This document shows, piece after piece, positions 6,600-9,333 of a DNA stretch of 9,333 nt. The DNA is from Methylacidiphilum sp. Its GTDB lineage: Bacteria > Verrucomicrobiota > Verrucomicrobiia > CAIQCK01. The stretch lies in NCBI GenBank assembly GCA_020718125.1, contig DYDC01000064.1, positions 1 to 9,333 of the forward strand, in the 5' to 3' direction. How positions within the stretch are numbered: position 1 is the first letter of the stretch; every line of letters begins with the position of its first letter. The notes beneath the pieces were generated by a model that saw nothing but the letters and a program-made list of their open reading frames with translations, ran no database searches and was not told the DNA's origin. Made by a program: the position numbers and the translations under genes.

Positions 6600-6863
6600 A
6601 GCGCGTCGGAACGACTGGCCACGCCCCGCGTTGATCGTCCGTTAGCGTGACGCCTGCTTCGCCTTGGGTGCACGAACCACCAGCCGACGACCCGAGCCGG
6701 CGTGAACACGATCGCCGCGCCCGATGGCGCCCGCCACCGCAGTCCCTCCAGCCCATCGAGAGATCGCGACACAGCAGGAGAAAAAAGGCGCTTGACTCTT
6801 TCGAGTGAGTGTTACCAATATCTTGTCAAGTAACACTAGCTTGTAGTTACCAGAGCCAAGTTG
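6600..6863. other. Non-coding gap between the RND fragment and the TonB-dependent receptor
   Basis: The 264 bases hold no supported gene. The first 180 are GC-rich with no recognisable coding remnant in the frames I read. From about 6780 the base composition turns AT-richer, and a promoter-like and operator-like region follows (listed separately). Confidence 0.6.
6792..6852 (+). promoter_or_regulatory. Candidate promoter and operator of the TonB-dependent receptor gene
   Basis: TTGACT at 6792-6797 matches a -35 box; a poor -10 candidate (CAATAT, 6816-6821) lies 18 bases on. A perfect 8-base inverted repeat, AGTGTTAC (6808-6815) and GTAACACT (6830-6837), spans the area. The smaller palindrome CTTGTCAAG (6822-6830) sits within its right half. 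GTTACCA at 6811-6817 recurs at 6846-6852 as a direct repeat. Such spaced dyads over a promoter are typical of TetR-type or similar dimeric repressors, but no regulator gene is in the window. The dyad is seen directly; the promoter role is inference. Confidence 0.5.
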
Positions 6864-9008
6864 ATGAGAACACAATTCGCCGCCCTCGCTGCCACGCTTT
6901 GCTGTGGCATGACTCTCCACGCGCAGGACAACCTTCCCGCCGCCGCGCCGCCAGCCGCCTCCGGCACCCAGACCAATGTTGCGCGGATGAGCGAGGTGGT
7001 GGTCAAGGAACGCGCCGACAGCCTGCTGGGCATCGCGGAATCGGCCTCTCAGGGCACTGTCGGCGCCGACCAACTGGAACATCGCACGCTGTCGCGGCCT
7101 GGCGAGGTGCTCGAAACCGTGCCGGGCGTCATCATCACCCAGCACAGCGGCGCGGGTAAAGCCAACCAGTATTTCCTGCGCGGCTTCAACCTCGACCACG
7201 GCACCGATTTTTCCACCAGCCTCGACGGGATGCCGATCAATCTGCCTACGCACGGGCACGGCCAGGGCTACACCGACTTGAACCTGCTCATCCCCGAGCT
7301 GGTCAGCGCGATCAATTACCGCAAAGGCCCCTACTATGCCGATGTGGGCGATTTCTCCTCGACGGGCACCGCCAACATCGAATACTTCCGCGCGCTGCCG
7401 CAAAGCGAGTTGACGCTCGAAGGCGGCAGTTTCAACTACGGTCGCGCCGTCTTCATATCGTCGCCCAAGGTCGGAGACGGTCACTTGCTGTATGGAGTGG
7501 AGGCTTACCACAACGACGGGCCTTACGATCATCCGGACGATTTCCACCGGTTCAACGGCGTGGTCCGTTACAGCCAGGGCAACGACGCCAACGGGTGGAG
7601 CGTCACGGCGATGGGCTATCACGGCGACTGGGACGCCAGCGATCAGCTCGCCCAACGCGCGGTGGACCTCGACGTGGTGGACCGCTTCGGCTCACTCGAC
7701 ACGACCACGGGCGGCGACTCGCAACGCTACAGTCTCAGCGGCGAGTGGCATCGCGCCGATACCCACTCGGCCACGAAGATCACGGCCTACGGTTTCTACT
7801 ACGACCTGGACCTGTTCTCGAACTTCACCTACTACGATGCGTTCCCGGTAGGCGACCAGTTCGAGCAGATGGACAAGCGATGGGTGGGCGGCGTGCGGGG
7901 ACAGCACACGTGGTTTGGCCAGTTCTTTAACCGCGAGATGGAAAACAGCGTCGGCCTCGACGTGCGCCACGACGCCATCCACAACGGCCTCTTTAACACC
8001 GTCGGCCGCGAGCGCGTGGACAAGCTCGATTACGACGGCGTCCTGCACTCCGCCACCGTGCGCGAAGACCACATCGGCCAGACCAGCGTGTCCCCGTGGC
8101 TGCAGAACAAGATGCAGTGGGCTGAGAAATTCCGCACCGTCGCCGGCCTGCGCGCCGACGTTTACCACTTCGACGTGGACAGCGACCGGCGCGAGAACTC
8201 GGGCAACGTGACCGACGGCATCGTCAGCCCGAAAGGCGCGTTGATCTTCGGGCCGTGGGCCGACACCGAGCTTTATCTGGAAGGCGGCCTCGGTTTCCAC
8301 AGTAACGACGCCCGCGGCGCCACCACGCGCGTGGATCCCGTCACCGGCCTGAGCGCCGACGCCGACGGCAATCCGATCGAGCCGGTGGATCCGCTTGTGC
8401 GCACCTGCGGCGCGGAGGTGGGCGTGCGCACCACGTTCATCCCGCATTTGCATAGCACGCTGTCGTTGTGGTGGCTCGACATTGACTCGGAGCTGCTCTT
8501 CGTGGGCGACGCGGGCACGACGGAGGCCAGCCGGCCGAGCCGTCGCTACGGCGTCGAGTGGGCCAACTACTACACCCCGCTGAAGTGGCTGACGCTGGAT
8601 GCGGACTTCTCGTTCAGCCACGCGCGGTTCCGGGACAGTGATCCTGCCGGCGACTACATCCCCGGCTCGATCGAGTCGGTGATCGCGGCCGGCATCACGC
8701 TCCACCACTTGGGCGAACGCGGTTTCTTCGGCGGGATTCGTCTGCGTTACTTCGGGGAGCGGCCGTTGATCGAAGACAACAGCGTGCGCTCCGACATCAC
8801 CGCGCTCGTGAGCTTGCGGGTGGGCTACGACTTCTCGAAGAACTGGAGCCTTTCCGCAGAGGTGTATAATCTGCTCAACCGCAAGGACAGCGAGATTGAT
8901 TACTACTACGGCTCGCGGCTGCGCGGGGAAACGGCGACGGTGGACGACGTCCATTCCCACCCCGCTGACCCGATTTCCTTCCGCGTCGCCCTGACTGCGC
9001 GGTTCTGA
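6864..9008 (+). CDS. TonB-dependent outer-membrane receptor
   Basis: The 714-residue protein imports a scarce ligand across the outer membrane using TonB/ExbBD energy. Residues 1-20 are a signal peptide (cleavage after LHA). A TonB-box-like SEVVVKER lies at 43-50. The plug domain spans about 60-180, with GEVLETVPGVIITQHSGAGK (80-99), YFLRGFNLDHGTDF (103-116) and the His-containing LPTHGHGQGYTDLN (127-140). The rest is a 22-strand-type barrel ending in the usual C-terminal Phe (ALTARF). The length fits the family. ATG at 6864 was chosen over the TTG at 6861 directly before it; the ribosome site is weak. Another His/Asp-rich segment, HNDGPYDHPDDFHRF, lies in an early barrel loop and with the plug histidines could point to a metal or metal-chelate substrate, but the substrate is not determined. 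Codons end in C or G more strongly than in the zinc cluster. RND remnants flank the gene on both sides. Confidence 0.93.
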   Translation: MRTQFAALAATLCCGMTLHAQDNLPAAAPPAASGTQTNVARMSEVVVKERADSLLGIAESASQGTVGADQLEHRTLSRPGEVLETVPGVIITQHSGAGKANQYFLRGFNLDHGTDFSTSLDGMPINLPTHGHGQGYTDLNLLIPELVSAINYRKGPYYADVGDFSSTGTANIEYFRALPQSELTLEGGSFNYGRAVFISSPKVGDGHLLYGVEAYHNDGPYDHPDDFHRFNGVVRYSQGNDANGWSVTAMGYHGDWDASDQLAQRAVDLDVVDRFGSLDTTTGGDSQRYSLSGEWHRADTHSATKITAYGFYYDLDLFSNFTYYDAFPVGDQFEQMDKRWVGGVRGQHTWFGQFFNREMENSVGLDVRHDAIHNGLFNTVGRERVDKLDYDGVLHSATVREDHIGQTSVSPWLQNKMQWAEKFRTVAGLRADVYHFDVDSDRRENSGNVTDGIVSPKGALIFGPWADTELYLEGGLGFHSNDARGATTRVDPVTGLSADADGNPIEPVDPLVRTCGAEVGVRTTFIPHLHSTLSLWWLDIDSELLFVGDAGTTEASRPSRRYGVEWANYYTPLKWLTLDADFSFSHARFRDSDPAGDYIPGSIESVIAAGITLHHLGERGFFGGIRLRYFGERPLIEDNSVRSDITALVSLRVGYDFSKNWSLSAEVYNLLNRKDSEIDYYYGSRLRGETATVDDVHSHPADPISFRVALTARF

Positions 9009-9083
9009 AAAGCGAGTATGGACCGGGTGCCGGACAATTGTTTTTGGCTCGCGCCGGTGTTGGCCCACCCCTGCGCGCTGGGC

Positions 9084-9333
9084 GTGTGTGCGCATGTCGG
9101 CATGATCAACAACCTCCGCAAGAAGGGCATGAACTTCACCCGGCCGCCATGGAAGGCGCCATCAAACGTTTCCGACCGCTCTTCATGACCGAGTTGATTC
9201 TCATCCTGGGCGTATTGCCCCTGGCTTTGGGAACCGGCTCAGGTTCCGAGATTCACCGCCCCCTGGCGCTCGTCTATATCGGCGGCTTCTTGGTGGCCAT
9301 CTTCTTCGAGCAACTTGTCTTCCCGATTCTGTA
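9084..9333 (+). pseudogene. Second, frameshifted RND pump remnant (runs off the window)
   Basis: Positions about 9099-9130 encode VGMINNLRKKGM, aligning with VGSINDVRRNGM of the first fragment. One base is missing near 9130-9131 (GGCATGAAC versus GGCATGGAAC). In the shifted frame ELHPAAMEG aligns with ELHQAVMEG. From 9148 to the window end the sequence is identical to 6353-6538. Upstream of about 9099 the homology fades. A short open frame from the ATG at 9018 reads through the first part and stops at 9186-9188 because of the shift. The exact left limit is uncertain. Confidence 0.75.
9148..9333 (+). repeat. 186-base direct repeat, right copy (reaches window end)
   Basis: Identical to 6353-6538 in the same orientation, at an offset of 2795 bases. 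The TonB-dependent receptor gene lies between the copies. The end of the repeat is not seen. Confidence 0.97.

Noticed and set aside
5813..6634. 273-codon open frame on the + strand
   Set aside because: It is the RND fragment read in another frame; the product is Arg/Pro/His-rich and the RND membrane helices are clear in the correct frame.
6600..6790. Possible further gene remnant or IS in the gap
   Set aside because: No terminal inverted repeats, target duplication or recognisable peptide was found in the frames read.
6642..7655. 337-codon open frame on the - strand
   Set aside because: It covers the promoter region and the receptor start antisense, with no recognisable domain and a low-complexity composition.
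7692..9095. 467-codon open frame on the - strand opposite the receptor
   Set aside because: It lies entirely antisense to a clear TonB-dependent receptor in GC-rich DNA; its Arg/Val/His/Ala-rich product has no recognisable fold and is a codon-bias shadow.
9018..9188. 56-codon open frame after the receptor as a real small gene
   Set aside because: Its second half is the RND repeat read out of frame and its middle aligns to the RND protein, so it is better explained as a frameshifted remnant.

Overview
The window is GC-rich, and every supported complete gene lies on the + strand. The organism is a Gram-negative didermic bacterium: there are two outer-membrane beta-barrel proteins, periplasmic and lipoprotein export signals, and an RND pump fragment. 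Overall style (GC-rich coding, long N-terminal extensions on exported proteins, a small DUF2946-like protein) reminds me of Verrucomicrobiota, but this is an impression and no marker gene settles it.

Layout. Positions 1-61 look like the 3' end of an IS transposase on the - strand, cut by the window edge. A small hypothetical envelope protein follows (170-544). Positions 652-5797 form a tight five-gene cluster: an outer-membrane barrel protein with a coiled coil, the zinc-type ABC importer ZnuA (periplasmic binding protein), ZnuC (ATPase) and ZnuB (permease), and an unknown putative lipoprotein. Gaps are 34, 13, 2 and 15 bases, so one transcript is likely. The set can be read as an uptake route across both membranes: barrel, binding protein, permease/ATPase, plus an accessory lipoprotein.

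From about 5847 the character changes. A C-terminal piece (about 250 residues) of a heavy-metal RND pump of the CzcA/CusA type is fused in frame to unrelated sequence and lacks the first three quarters of the protein. A 264-base gap with an operator-like dyad leads into a complete 714-residue TonB-dependent receptor (6864-9008). Directly after it lies a second, broken RND remnant. Its last 186 bases (9148-9333, running off the window) are identical to 6353-6538 in the first fragment, while the bases just upstream are clearly diverged and frameshifted. The receptor gene is therefore bracketed by two partial RND copies in direct orientation. This suggests recombination, gene conversion or an assembly problem at the right edge.

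No RNA genes, CRISPR arrays or complete mobile elements were seen. The points most worth checking are the mosaic RND repeat, the operator-like dyad before the receptor, and unusual features of the zinc importer: a signal-peptide-like N-terminal extension on the permease and a cysteine-rich binding protein.
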